A stretch of DNA of 64,000 bases, taken from the NCBI GenBank assembly GCA_949152475.1, contig OX424559.1, positions 19,809,809-19,873,808 on the forward strand, read 5' to 3'. The DNA comes from Terebella lapidaria (taxonomy: Eukaryota; Annelida; Polychaeta; Terebellida; Terebellidae). The stretch's first letter is position 1. Each line of letters begins with the position of its first letter. Under the pieces are notes generated by a model that was given only the letters and a program-made list of their open reading frames with translations, ran no database searches and was not told where the DNA came from. This document shows positions 9,965-23,900 of this stretch, in pieces. A program made the position numbers and the translations under genes.

Positions 9965-12900
9965 GTACAGCTGATGTGCTGCCCGTTTTTCACAGTTTGA
10001 GTGAAGTGGAGTGTGCTGACTTCCGTAGCAAGCTGCTCCGGTGGTACGACACTGACCAGAGACAGCTCCCTTGGAGATCCATTGTAAGTTTTTGTAGTTT
10101 TCCAACAACAAATTCTAACTATTTTCTGTCTGTAAAAGTTTTCACTGAATTCTATTTTGCTGTTTTAATACTTGCGTGCTTGATTTTTTACCTGAGGATA
10201 TTGAGTGTAGACTACGGTATATGGTAGACTTGAGCAGATAAAAGAAATATCTACATATAGTCATATATTATTAGGGCATTTCGGCAGAAATGCCTTTATG
10301 GTTTTAGCAGAATTTTTTTTTTTTTTTTTTTCTTCTTCCGCCACTTTTGGTTTCCGGACGATAACTTTAGATTGCCTTGACGGATCCATGTCAAATTTTC
10401 ACCACAGGTCAGAAATGATATGTGGAAGAACCCTATTTCATCCTCACGGATCCGAGGTCCGTGAGGATGAAATCAAGGCTAGTTTGGAGACTTGGTTTCC
10501 GGACGATAACTCGAAAAATATTCGCGCAATAGTTGCAGAACTCTGCATGGAGGTTCATATGCCACCAGGGAAGAACCCTATTGGTTTTGGGATCGATCCG
10601 TCAAATGACCTTTGACCTAGAGGTCAAAATAATTTTTTGCTGATTCATCCTTGAGGCTTCCTGCATATCACAGAAACAGTGCGTCGTAGAGCGAAATGGA
10701 CGTTAGTTTCGAACTCGTCGCCCTAGACAAACATCTCTAAGGGAATTTTTTTTTTTGATCCGGCTACGAGGTCCGTGAGGATGAAATCGAAGCTGATTTT
10801 GAGACTTGGTTTCCGGACGATAACTCAAAAAATATTCAGGCAATAGTTGCAGAACTTTGCATGGAGGTTTATATACCACCAGGGAAGAACCCTATCGATT
10901 TTGGGATCGATACCTCAAACGACCTTTGACCTAGAGGTCGAAATAATTTTTTGCTGAGTCATCCTTGAGGCATGCTGCATATCTTGGAAACGTTGCTTCT
11001 TAGAGCGAAACGGACGTTATTTTCGGACTCGTCGCCCTAGACAAACATGTCTTAGGGATATTATGGATGAACTTTGACCTTGACCTTGAATTTTTTTGCC
11101 GAGTCGGCATTTTTCGTTTTCGTCGATATCTCGGAAACGGTGCTTCGTAGAGCGAAAGGGACGTTATTTTCGGATTCGTCGCCCTAGACAAACATGTCTA
11201 TAGGGTATTATGGATGAACTTTGACCTTGACCCGAAATTTTTTTGCCGAGTCGGCATTTTTCGTTTTCGTCGATATCTCGGAAACGGTGCTTCGTAGAGC
11301 GAAACGGACGTTATTTTCGAACTCGTCGCCCGAGAGGAACATGTCTAAAGGGTATTATGGATGAACTTTGACCTTGACCCGAAATTTTTTTGCCGAGTCG
11401 GCATTTTTCGTTTTCGTCGATATCTCGGAAACGGTGCTTCGTAGAGCGAAACGGACGTTATTTTCGGACTCGTCGCCCTAGATAAACATGTCTAGAGGAT
11501 ATTATGGATGAACTTTGACCTTGACCCGAAATTTTTTTGCCGAGTCGGCATTTTTCGTTTTCGTCGATATCTCGGAAACGATGCTTCGTAGAGCGAAACG
11601 GACGTTATTTTCGGACTCGTCGCCCTCGACAAACATGTCTAAGGGTATTACAGATGAACTTTGACCTTGACCTGAAATGTTTTTTTGCCGAGTCTACATT
11701 TTTCATTTTCATTCATATCTAGGACACGATGTGTTGTAGAGCCCATGGCAAACATGTTTTAAATATTATGAATTAGTCATAACACCGAAATGCCTCCGAG
11801 GCATCTTTAGGCCTTGACGTCTAGTTTCAACAATAATTTGGATAATATATGCAGGCTCGGGAAGAAAAAGATGTCAACACAAGACTTTATGCAGGTATGT
11901 AGGTGCCCCAAAAGTCCTGTTTACACACACTAAAATGCATAACGCTCTGTTGCTTGTCCCCATCTGCCAGACTTGAATGCATGGCCAATTTGCATTTCTC
12001 TCACTGTCCAATAATAAGTACAACATGGCCAAAAGTGTCAGCTATCTCTGCATTGTATTTAGTATTGAAGGTGATTTGTAAACAAAGGTTAATTGGCCAT
12101 TTCAACGTTTTGCAAATAATTTTAGCTATTGTTATTCCTCTCAATAATGTTCACCTAGCCACCCAATGCATCTCACAATACAGTGTCCTCTATTCTTTTC
12201 CTTCACATGAATGTACTGCAGTGGTCCCTCTCAGAGAGTACCCCCTCCTCGATATCCCCCCCCCCCCCTTCCTTTTATGAAGACAATTTTGTTGAATTTC
12301 TATGGCTTTATGGTCAGTTTAAGATGTAAATTAACCCTTCTAGTAAGACTTCCTCTCAGATAGGACCTTAATTCTGTGGCCGGCGGGACGTTAGGTCTTA
12401 TCTGATGGGGACCACTGTACTGGTATCCATGGTCGCACTTTGTTCTACATTTACAGTCTGGGTGTCAGAGGTAATGCTGCAGCAGACCCAGGTCGCCACG
12501 GTGATAGATTACTACAAGCGATGGATGAAGGTTAGAGGTTATTTCCAACTTATGTGGAGATCGCTTAGACAAAAAAATATTCTGCATGTATTTAAGAAAA
12601 AAAAATCATTCTCGATCTTAATTCGTATCTGTTTCTGATCGAAGAAGAGAAATTATTTCAGCTACTTGGGGTATTTAATCCTTGCTGATTAATCTGTCAT
12701 GATCTTGATGATTGACAACTTTTTTCTCTATCAATTTGCAGAAATGGCCGACCGTGGAAGCCTTGGCCGAAGCATCACTTGAGGTATGCATGGAACAATG
12801 AAACTTCTCGAATTATCACGAATTATACTCGATGAGTAATTTATAATTCATCAATCAATACTTCTGCATAAACATGTACACATTGTCTATAATAAAAAAA

Positions 12901-14991
12901 ATTGTCACCCAAATATATTGCCATATCTAAAAAGAATTGTGCAAAATATTTATGGTATTATTTTATCATGTTCATAAGATGATGACATAATATCAAAAGC
13001 AGTCAATAAAAAATATTCCTGAGAATGTAAAGTTGAATGTTGTATTCCAAGTTCTACCACGTTTAGGAAGTCAATGAGATGTGGTCTGGCCTGGGGTATT
13101 ACTCGCGGGGTCGTCGGCTACATGAGGGGGCCGTCAAGGTATTTGTACCACTATTCCAGCTGAAAGTTCCTTTTGAATTCCTGTATATTGGCACAATATG
13201 TTGTAAGATTAGTGTATTTTGATGAAATGTCAAATTTTCTGCTTGGTGTTGTATCTGACTAGATCTATTTCAGTTGCGAAAAAGCCAAGTTTGATATGAC
13301 TAACACAGATTTGTATACAATTTAGATCTCTTTGAATTCTTGTATATAAGAGCAGAATATGATGTAAGATTAGTGTATTAGATTAGTGTATGTATTAGTG
13401 TAACACAGCTTTGTATACAGTTCAGATGTAAGATTAGTGTAATTTTCTGCTTGGTGTTGTATTGGATCGGATTTATTTGCTGCAAAGCCAAGTTTGATAT
13501 ATGACTAACACAGACTTCTATACAATTTAACTCGGGAGAAACTTTACCATACTAGAAACTGAGCATCATAAACCTTTTGGGCAAATTTCATAGCATTTCA
13601 ATGATTATTGTACAGGTTGTGAAGACCTTGGATGGAAAAATTCCGACTTCAATGGAAGGACTACTTAAAAACTTGCCAGGTGTCGGTCGATACACAGCCG
13701 GGGGCGGGGGCCATAGCTTCCATTGCTCTCGGAGAGGTATGGTCTGGGCTTAAAAATTGTATTAGTTGAGTATGACAGTGCCATCACATTTAAATATACT
13801 ATTTTCACTGCAACAATTTAAAAAAAATTTTATGTTTTCGATGTTTTTAATACCATTTTAAGTACAGCACTGTGAACTAATATTTTTATACGACATAATT
13901 TCGAATATATTTCAATATTTTACGAAAAAATATGTGGTAATTATGCAGTTCATGGAAGAAGTATTATTGTATACATTTATAACCACAGCCAGTTGGTGTT
14001 GTGGACGGAAATGTCTCCCGAGTGTTCAGCCGAGTTCGAGCAATCGGAGCAGAAGTCAGCAGTGCCGCCGTAACTGAGGCTTTGTGGTGTGTAGTCTTAG
14101 ATCTAGGTCTCAAACGATTAATCATTGTTGATTGAATTAATCTATAAAGACATGATAACAGTGTGTAATCTATTACAAAATTTGAAAATTGGTAATCGTT
14201 CCTGTATATCTACCCCTTTAAAAACATCACAAAAAGGTAAAAATGCCTAGTTTATTGCAAAAAAACAGCATCAACATCAAAAACTTGTTAGATTAGACCG
14301 GAGGTCCACATATAAACGCAAATTGAAGAGTTCCAAAAGGAAATGTTCTTAGTATTTGTGAATTGCAAATTATTAGCGTGATTGCCGTCATGAATTTTCA
14401 TCAAGAACATATACTTTTAGTATCCGATAATCCGATGACGATTAATCGGATTCGATACGATTTACAAACACACGATAAATCGATTATACATTTTTCGAAT
14501 CGTTTGAGTCCTACTTAGATCTATCAAGCATGATCAAATATATTGAGTATACATGTATTGTGTAGAGTGTTTGTACATAGATGACTGATTTTCATGTGCG
14601 AAAGTCTTTTTGAGTATATTGAAAGGAGTTTTTGTATTTAGGATAAGAATCTTTTGGATTGAAAGTATTCTCGAACAACTCTTACAACGGAACATTAACG
14701 GACACTGATATTTCAGGGTTTGGAGTATGTATATGAGTGTGCATGTATCTTGTGTGCATGTGCAGTTGTTTTACTCTATTTGCTGACATTTTAATACAAA
14801 TAAAATTTGGGAATTTTATACAATAATACTACCTTCTCGTTGACAGGCACCTAGCTGATCTGTCGGTCGACCCCGAGCGGCCGGGAGATTTCAACCAGGC
14901 GCTGATGGAGCTCGGGGCTAGAGTGTGTACGCCTAAAGCACCGCAGTGTAACGCGTGTCCCATACAGAGTCTTTGTACCGCATACAGGCAG
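9965..14991 (+). CDS. MUTYH: MUTYH glycosylase core and iron-sulfur exons (exons 1-8 of those placed)
   Basis: [18 protein letters not shown] (12459-12512) holds the catalytic glutamate of the MutY family and the mismatch-contacting [21 protein letters not shown] follows at 13079. [10 protein letters not shown] (about 13671-13703) is the helix-hairpin-helix DNA-binding loop. [17 protein letters not shown] (about 13998) carries the catalytic aspartate. [16 protein letters not shown] and the C-x6-C-x2-C-x5-C ligand set for [4Fe-4S] lie at 14880-14975. In exon 6, GGGGGCGGGGGCC (13700-13712) stands where GGGGCC would keep the conserved alanine/isoleucine helix in frame. The 7 extra bases shift the frame by +1 just before the catalytic aspartate. 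Confidence 0.93.
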
Positions 14992-17900
14992 GTATGTGTA
15001 CATATGTGTTGTATATTTGACGAAATGACATCAAATTGCCTTGTGATTTACTAGTTGCAGTGTAAAAAAAAAATTATTGAAACAGAAAGTAAGTCTGTAA
15101 GTTATGTGAGAATAATGTAGATCTATATAGATGGGACAATGTTCATAATTGTAATATAATAATTCTGTGTATATTCCACATGATAATATCTACTGAACAA
15201 ATCTGCCTGGAAATTTGTATTTGGTAAAGTAAATATTAAAAACTCAATTAAAAACTCGTTATTCCCCTCTGACAATGTCCAGGTTGAATTGGAAAAAAAG
15301 AAATCTGCCTCTCAACTTGTCCAGAATAACAACAATGGGCAAGAGTTGCTGGACATTGAATGTGGTATGTGCCTGGGTGCTACTTTTCTCAGTGTTATTT
15401 CCAGATGAAAAAAAAAAAATCAGCCACGTAATGAAAAACTAACTTAATAGGAAATACTAGTGATGGTTTCATGATGGCACAGGGCAAATATGATTTTTAT
15501 CGTGACATATTTTTTCTTTTGTTTACATTCTTGAAAGTGCCACTTGTTTCCCCCATAGTATAGCTCCCAGGCCTGAAACTTTGAAATATTGAAATGATAT
15601 CTCAAAACATATAATATTTTATATGTTGATGTGATAGGAAATTCATGATATTGTAGAATGTTAGTTATTGGGATGTTTCTTTGCTCTTCTGAACAGTTGC
15701 AGACAGATGTCAGCTGTGTCTCTCAAGTGATCAACCCTGGGTGGCAAGGTAACTATGGCAACTCCCGCATCCCCCCTCCCAACCATCTAACAACATATAC
15801 TATTTTGATATTTCATTATTTATGTTGAGTTAGGATCAATGGTGTTTTGACAATCGTGATAGACCTTTCTTTAAAAAGCTTTAGTTTGCTGATAGTTTGG
15901 ATTAAAGTAATTATATCACCTCAGATGAGAACCCTCTCAGTGAAGACTTCCCTCTCTGAAAAAAACATTCTCGTGTGACGTTATTGTATCATGTTAATTA
16001 ACCTCACTAATAAGATCCCACCCCACTAGATCAGACCACAATTTTGTGGCTGAAGAGTAGACCTTGTCTCGAGGGGACCAGTTAAATTCCACCTTCGAAC
16101 CATTCAAATCTTAAGAAGTCTGTTAATCCTGCAAGATTATTCCTACCTCGTCAGTGATAGCGTGATGAATTACCCTCGGAAAGGGAAGAAGAAAGCCCGA
16201 CGTGAAGCACGCAGCCACGTCTGTGTGATACAGCGACCGAGAATTGGCCAATCAGAAGTCTCGGAGTACTTGCTTGTTCAGCGGCCTGATACAGGTGTGC
16301 ATTAATGGTCTTTTGTTGTTGTTTTTTTAGAAAAAACTTATATACTTCAATGTTGAATATATCATAATTTGTGTATTTCAAAACTGAAGGTTTATATTTT
16401 GTCATATATGTCTACACACATGTATTTGGGATTATCACTGATCTTCTAAGCATGCTTTACTTCGTTTGACATGTGTAGATTCTGAACTTTGCAACTAAGA
16501 CTACTGAACTAAAATAACTGAAATTTCAGGTCTTCTAGCGAACTTGTGGGAATTTCCGAGTGTGGAATTACCGGAAGAGGTGGAGACAGCCAAATCTCAG
16601 CAATGTATGGACAAATATTTGGAGGGATCGCTATCATTACCATCCAAATGTTTGAAAGATCGAAAACATATCAAAGAGGTTATTGTTTTATCTTGCTCCA
16701 ATCAGTGTCCAACAGGCAATTTTTCAATGAAATTCTGCATGATTATATTTCAATTAAATGCTATCTTTCAGAACTTCTAACTATTACGTTTCAAGAACTA
16801 TTTTCCGAATATACACTTATACTAAAATATGTCTGCTTGTGCTACATCAACTTATTATAGCAGTTGCGATGATTTCAGGTTCAACACATCTTCAGTCACA
16901 TACAACAGACGTATATCGTGGAGACAGCACAGATGATTTCTGAGACGGCCCCCAAACTGTCCCCAAACAGTAACCAGGCAACCAAGTGGCTGACCTCAGA
17001 GGAAATAGAAACATCTGCCCTGTCCACAGCCATGAGAAAAGTGAGTGAATGGGGGCCTTCTCAAAAGTTGTGACTTTTATGACATTTTTGAGATTAATTT
17101 CATCCAAAAGCTGAGAGATTGAAAATATATCTATTGAGATCCTGTTCAAAAAAAAAATTCACTATAAATATACTTAAAGTCTAACTAGAGTATATAATTT
17201 TTATGTTCTTATACGGTGGAGATGGTTTCCCTGATCATTTTGGTTTTTACAGAACTTGAAAATCTCAACCACAACCGGAGATATTTCTATTTTCGTGAAT
17301 TACTTTTTTCCAATCTATCAGCATTTTGCAGGACCTCATTAATTATTATAATTAGATATTCATGACGTCATATGAGTCAAGTACCATAATTAGCTATCTA
17401 AACCTCATTTATGCAAGGGTTATGATGTAGATAAAGATTCCTATAGAAACTGATATGTTTTGTGGTAATGCATAGTCAGTCTTTTGTTATGCCATCATGT
17501 TGTCAAGGCTACACATTCAGAGCTAGCGCCCCTTAGCAACCAGTTGTTGGGTGGGTTGCTATGGACAATTGAACTGTTAGGACATGTGAAGGTGCTAGTT
17601 TCTTTCAACATTTTGACAAAGGATCATAATGTAACAAAACTTGAGGTCCTAATGATGTGGAATTATCAGTGGTTAGCAACAAAATCTCCATAGCAACGTG
17701 GTTGCTATAGGCCATATTCCGGCTCTGGTTGCCATGACGCCAACAAAATTTATTTAAAATTTGAATATTTTCTGTATGGACTCATTATGTGGAACAAAAA
17801 TTATTTTCATGTTCTTTAATATTATGCAGTACTCGTTTCAATGAGCTCATTATCTTTCAGTGACTCATATGACGTCATCATTGCTCATTTGCATATTTGC

Positions 17901-20900
17901 ATATGACCCCGAAAGGTAAATAGGACATGTCATAAACAAACCGCCATAAAAAAGTGACTATTCGAGATATTTCAATTTTGTAAAAACAGAAATGATCCCC
18001 AGACTTCCGTCTTTGATATTGACACTAAACTGAAAAAAGTTATTTTTTCACTCTAGTTAGGCTTTAAAGATAAACCCGGGTGTTCAATGAAAAAATTTAA
18101 ACACTGAGATTTGGCTGAAATTTCAAATATACATGCAGAATAATGTTCTTTAATGAAAGACGTGCAAAAAATGATATGTCACGAGTGAAATAACTGAGAT
18201 ATCGATCTAGAAATAAGGTGTGCCAATGAGTCCCGAAAGTTGAGAAAAGACGTGATTTATGCAGCTGAGCACGATCGAATATAAGAACACATCGCACACA
18301 TAATGTACCGTACACCAGTCATACGGATCCTAAATTATCTGTCATATTAAAAGGTTTAGGCGGAATATATTTCTTTAGAACAATTGACAAAAATAATACA
18401 TGTTTAAGGACCTTCGAAGAAATAGTTCCATTCAACTTTTAGACATGGTTCTTGTAGGCTTGTTATTGTAACGTTAATTATCGCAGATATGCAACCAAGT
18501 ATATTGATTCATGTCTGTTCTTGCTTGATATAATACACTGAGATTTTTTTGATATTTTGCACATGGACACCATGTAAACGTGTCTTCCAGAATATGTAAA
18601 AAAAATGATATGTCACCACGCTTATTTTTGCGGTAGCCTTATATTTACTGTACATAGGCTAAAAAAATTGGCAGTGTTTCTCGTTCAGAAAAAAAAGTTA
18701 TTAGAGACAAATACCACCGTAAGACCAAAATTAATATTTAATAGTTATGAAAATTTTGTAATATTGGTGTAGAGTACATGTTGTCAAATGTTTGTATTGT
18801 CATCAATGAAAAAAATATAGATTACTGCGCTCAGTGTTAGTTGCAACGATAAATACATGTACTCTGTATGTCTTGTCTGAATTCAACTCGCCGTAAGGTT
18901 TTATGTCGCTTATGTGTTATCAGAATTCAAATAGGAATGAAATAATCGAAGAATATGTATTACTTTTTTTGCAAATTATGTGTAGAATTAATAGATGATG
19001 AAAAATGAGCATATCACTGCGCTTGTTTTCTGTGCATGGACAGATTTGTACAAACAGGTCGTGTCTTGTAGTGATACATACGATGCGTGTTTTAAAGGAA
19101 TTCAAGTTTCCGCGCTGTGTATTGTCCCTTAATCTATACCATATCGGAAAGTCACATATTAAAAATGTGAACTAGTTTATCGCAATTTTCGTGTAGAATT
19201 AGCAAATGTTATAACTGCATGTCAGTTCGATTTTGTCTGGCCACAGCCATATTTATATCGACATGCCGTGCCTTGTATCGGTAAATATACCCGAATGTCG
19301 TACAGTAATTCCTTGTTTTCTGGAAGGATATCAGGAGCTCAATTGTAATGGAATATACGAAAAATTATTCTAGTCTAAGGCAAAATATCAGTATGTCACC
19401 ACGCTTGTTTTCTGCTCGCAACCATAGCCTACTCATATCGACATACCGCGCATACTATACGAGTAACTTGCAAGGACTTAATGTGTAGGCCTACATTTCA
19501 ATGAGAGGCTGCTTGCTGATAGGTCTAGATAAAATCCGTGCATATGGTGTACTAAAGTATGCACCATGATTTGTTACTCGAAATGCCAACATGTTCTAAT
19601 AACCCATGAAATCCGAATGGATAAGCCTGATTCAATGGGAATATTACGATGGCAAATGCCTATATCTGTACTAGGCAACGCCAATATTCCCGCGTAAAAC
19701 GTCATAATGACGTTTTCGTCCGCCAGATGGAGCATGAACACCCGGGTTTACCTTTAAACGGAGCTACAGATCCAAGTCATATTGAATGTATTGAACGAGT
19801 AATATATAGAGCCTGATGCTGGTCAGTTTTACATGGAGAGCGATAAACTGACTATAGTTTTGTTCTTGTTTCTGTATATTGCAGGTCTTCAAAGCTGCAC
19901 AGCAAACCAAGGTAGGTATTTTGGCTGGCATGTACAATAACATGAGCCATCTGACACATAGGCTATGATTGGTTAGAAACTGGTCACATGGTGCAGATAG
20001 CATGGCGCCGATTGGTCATGTCCACATTTATCCAGGGTGGCATTTATCCTACATTTGCTCCAGTATTTTTAGGTTACCGGACCTATGGTCCGATAACCTA
20101 TTGCCGTCGCGTTGCGTCCGTCGTCCGTCCACATTTTTATCTTTAAAGTTTACAGGCGGATTTTCCTGAAATTTTGCACAAAGTTGCCTAAAAATATTTC
20201 AAGAGGGGGTTATTTTTTAGTTTTTTTATTTTCGCATTTTTCTCAAAATGGCGGCCATTTTTGACGAAAAATGGCCAATTTTGGACTTTGGTGGCCATTT
20301 TCTCAAAAACTGTCTGATCAGTTTTGAGATTTTTGTTGCAAAAGATTCCCCTTATGTACCTTTATGATGTGTATAAGTTTTGTTGCTCTTGAATCGCCGG
20401 TCTCCGTGTGGCGGCCATTTTGAATTTTTGACTGGTCGGCGAAAAAACTTTTTTTGGTCCCAAATCGCGTTACTATCCATTTTGGGTCATTTCTGGACAA
20501 AAAAATTTTTTTCACCCTTTGAAGAAAATTTTGGACTTAGAAAATTTTCGGCACTTTTTTCCTTCATAATGAGAGCTGCCGGGACTGTACTCATAGAACG
20601 CTTGAAGATAGAGCTTAGATATTGGCACTTTCAAATGGAAAGTCATATATGGCGACTTGTGTGGTGACCTTGAATTTGACCTTGGATGACCTTGAAAGGT
20701 CAAAACAGCCATTTTTGGGTCGAGAAATGCTCAAATTTGCACCTGGCCTGTCTTTTCTCGAAAACTGTCTGATCAGTTTTGAGATTATTGTTTCAAAATA
20801 TTCCCCTTATGTACCTTTATGATGTCTATAAGTTTTGTTGCCCTTGAATCGCCGGTCTCCGTGTGGCGGCCATTTTGAATTTTTGACGGGTCGGCGAAAA

Positions 20901-23900
20901 AAATTTTGTTTGCCCCAAATCGCGTTACTATTCATTTTGGGTCATTTCTAGACAAAAAAAAAAATTTCACCCTTTGAAAAAAATTTTGGACAGAAAATTT
21001 TCGGCACTTTTTTCCCTCATAATGGGAGCTGCCAGGACTGTACTCATAGTACGCTTGAAGTAGTCTGTGGGCCATTCTGAGAAAAAAAAATTTCGTCGCC
21101 AAATCGGGCATATTAGGTTTCTTGGTGTCATTTTGTAGGTTTTCATGTCAGGAAAAATATTAGACCGGGTAACCTTCTCTAAACGTGTCCAAACAATGGA
21201 AAAAATTACTTTTTCCAAGATGGCCGCCGAGTCCGATCAAAAAGTTTGTTTTTGTTTTTTCTCTGCTTCTAGACGTGGTAGAAGTGTAATCTTAGTGTCC
21301 TTTCTTAGGTTTTGAGGGTTGAGGAATCCAATCAAACACCTTCCAATAACAATTATGCATTATTTCAATTGTAAAAATGCAGTTATATGCCTATATCTTA
21401 CCTCCAAAACACATTACGGGTTATGGCTATTAGCTTACTGACATAGGAGTTCTCCATAGAGAGAACCCCATTTGGAAAATGGGCTAGACAATGAATTGTC
21501 CAAGCCACTAACCCACGTGACCGGATGGTGACGTCATTCTCGTCTCCTATGGCTGCTCTATCACATTGGATTTGCCTTGCTGACATAACTTTGCGAATTT
21601 TTTAGTTTTCATCGTCTTACGAACTCTTTCTTTGCATGCCTTTTTGGATATTTCTTTTCCTCGCTCTTTTGGCGTGCTTCGCGTGGATAGTTTCCGCTCC
21701 TCGGACTTCGTTTTGTGTTTGGAGCGCGGACTCCCCTCTTGCCGTGATGCGCCGCTGTGCTCAGTGCGGGCAGCAGCTTCCGTCGTGGGAAGTACACTCA
21801 GAGTGTATTGCGTGCCAGGACCCGGTGCATACGGATCAACTTACGTGCGGTTTGTGTGCGGACCGTTCGCGGGAGGAGTGGGGGCAGGTCCTTGGAGCTG
21901 TTCTCGCACGGAGAGACAAGTTGTCCCGTCAAGTGTCTCCAGCCCCGTCCTCTTCATCTTCCGCGTCGTCGGCCAAGCGTCGCCGCCGTCAGGAGAGGAA
22001 GACTTCTGCCCTGCTGGGCAAGCTGGATCGTACCCTGGTTTGCCTAGAAGCTAAGTTTTCTTCCCCTTCCTCTTTGTTTTGTTCCGCGGGTGATCTGCTG
22101 GTGGGAGAGTCGCACTCGACCCACGGTGGCACGCCCCGGGAGTCAATTCACTGTGTATTTCATGTACCGTCAGCGGGGATCCTGTTTGCGCGTGTCACCT
22201 CCGCTGTTATCGGCGAACAGGTTCCTGCAGCTGCGCCCGCGCCTTTTCTGGCCAGTTCTCCCGCGTTTTTCGGTTCCCGGCCCTCGGGGTCCGGACCCCG
22301 TACGGGGTCCGGCCCCCGGACTTCGGTCCAGGGGCTTTGTGTGGCCCGTCGTAGCGGTGCTCTGGTTAGTGTGATGGCGCGGAGTCCGGACCCCGTATGG
22401 GGTCCGGACCCCGACCCTTCGGGTATTCTGCGCTTGGCACAGCCTCAGTCGCAGAGGCCGGCCCCCGTGCTTCGGGGGCCGGGCCCCGTGTCACGGGGGC
22501 CGGGCTCCGTCCGACGGGGCCCGGACCCCGTGCCACGGGGTCCGGGCCCCGGGGTGCGGATCCGGCACTCGACTCTCAGTGCTGTTTCTGCCCTGCCGTT
22601 GCCCGCTCGGGGCTCGGACCCCGTAGGACGTGCATGCTGTTGACAGCTGCTTCTATAGAGAATTCTACCGCTTCTTTCTCTTTGCAGAGTTCATCGGCGT
22701 TGACTGCCTCTTCGGCCTCTCTCACCGTGACGACTAGCTCGGCGGCTCAGCCTTCCTTGCCAGGTCCTTCTTCGGTGGTCTCTCGGCCCCCCTCTCCGTC
22801 TGGAGTTCCCCCAGCGGCCCCAGCGATGGATGTGGCTAGCCTTGTTACGGCAGTTTTGGCAGCCCTGGACGCCCGCGCGGGTGTGTCCCTTCCCCCCACG
22901 TCAGATGCCTTACGGCGTACTCAGGCCTTGGAGCCTCCCCAGCTGTTGCCTGCGGAGATCTTCGGGGAGGAGTCTGATGAGGACTCTGGGGAGGAGTCGC
23001 TTGCGTGCGGGCAGGATGTGCCTACTCCTTCGGCGCCACTGGCTCCAGTTTCCAGGAAGCGCCCAGCTTCCGTCGTGGCTCCCAGCGACAAGCGCTCTCG
23101 TCTTGATGCCGAGCCGGCCGACAGTGAGGAGGGAGAGGAGGACCTTTCCTTTGATCACAAGCTCGACCTCGTGCGTTCGACCTTGGAGCCCACCCTCTTT
23201 CCAGCTGAGCCGAAGCCCACAGTGTCTAAGCGTCCGACGTCGCTGCTGGCATCCCAGCGCTCCCCGGAACGTCAGCCTCGACGGGGTCTCCCTATCCCGG
23301 ACGGGCTCCGCGAGGAGTTTTCCCGGCGCCGCTCTGAGACACTGGACCAGGGGAAAACAGAGTTGGGGAAGTTTCCCCGTCGGCCTCCTTTCCACAAGAA
23401 GGACTACCTCCCGTCCAACCCGGACTACCTGGATAAGCCAGCGGTATTCCCCGAGGCGGCGGCCCAGTACCTTGGCGACAAGGCTCGCCCCGTGACTCTT
23501 CAGCCGGAGACCTTACTCTCCCTGAACCACGCCGTCCGCGCCGCCACCTGTGTGTCCTCCCTGGAGGACTGGTTCCGTACTGCGGCTTACCGCCAACTAC
23601 AGTCTGCCTTGACAGCGCTGGAAGACCTGGAATCCCCACCGTCTCAGCTAGTGTCCCTGGGGGACCACCTCCGTTCGGCGTCCCAACTCCTGGAGTCTTG
23701 TGACTTGGCGTCAGCCCACCGGATGGAGCAGTCCACGTACGTGGAGTGGGTCCTCCACTTACTGAGGAGAGACGATTTTCTAGGCCAAGCTAGGTTCAAG
23801 CTTCCCCCGGCCTTGGTGACGGAGCTTCGCTGTGCCCCGCTCGTAGATCCAGAGGCAGCGGCTGCTCTTACCTCTCCTCCACCTCTCTTCGCCGGCCTAG

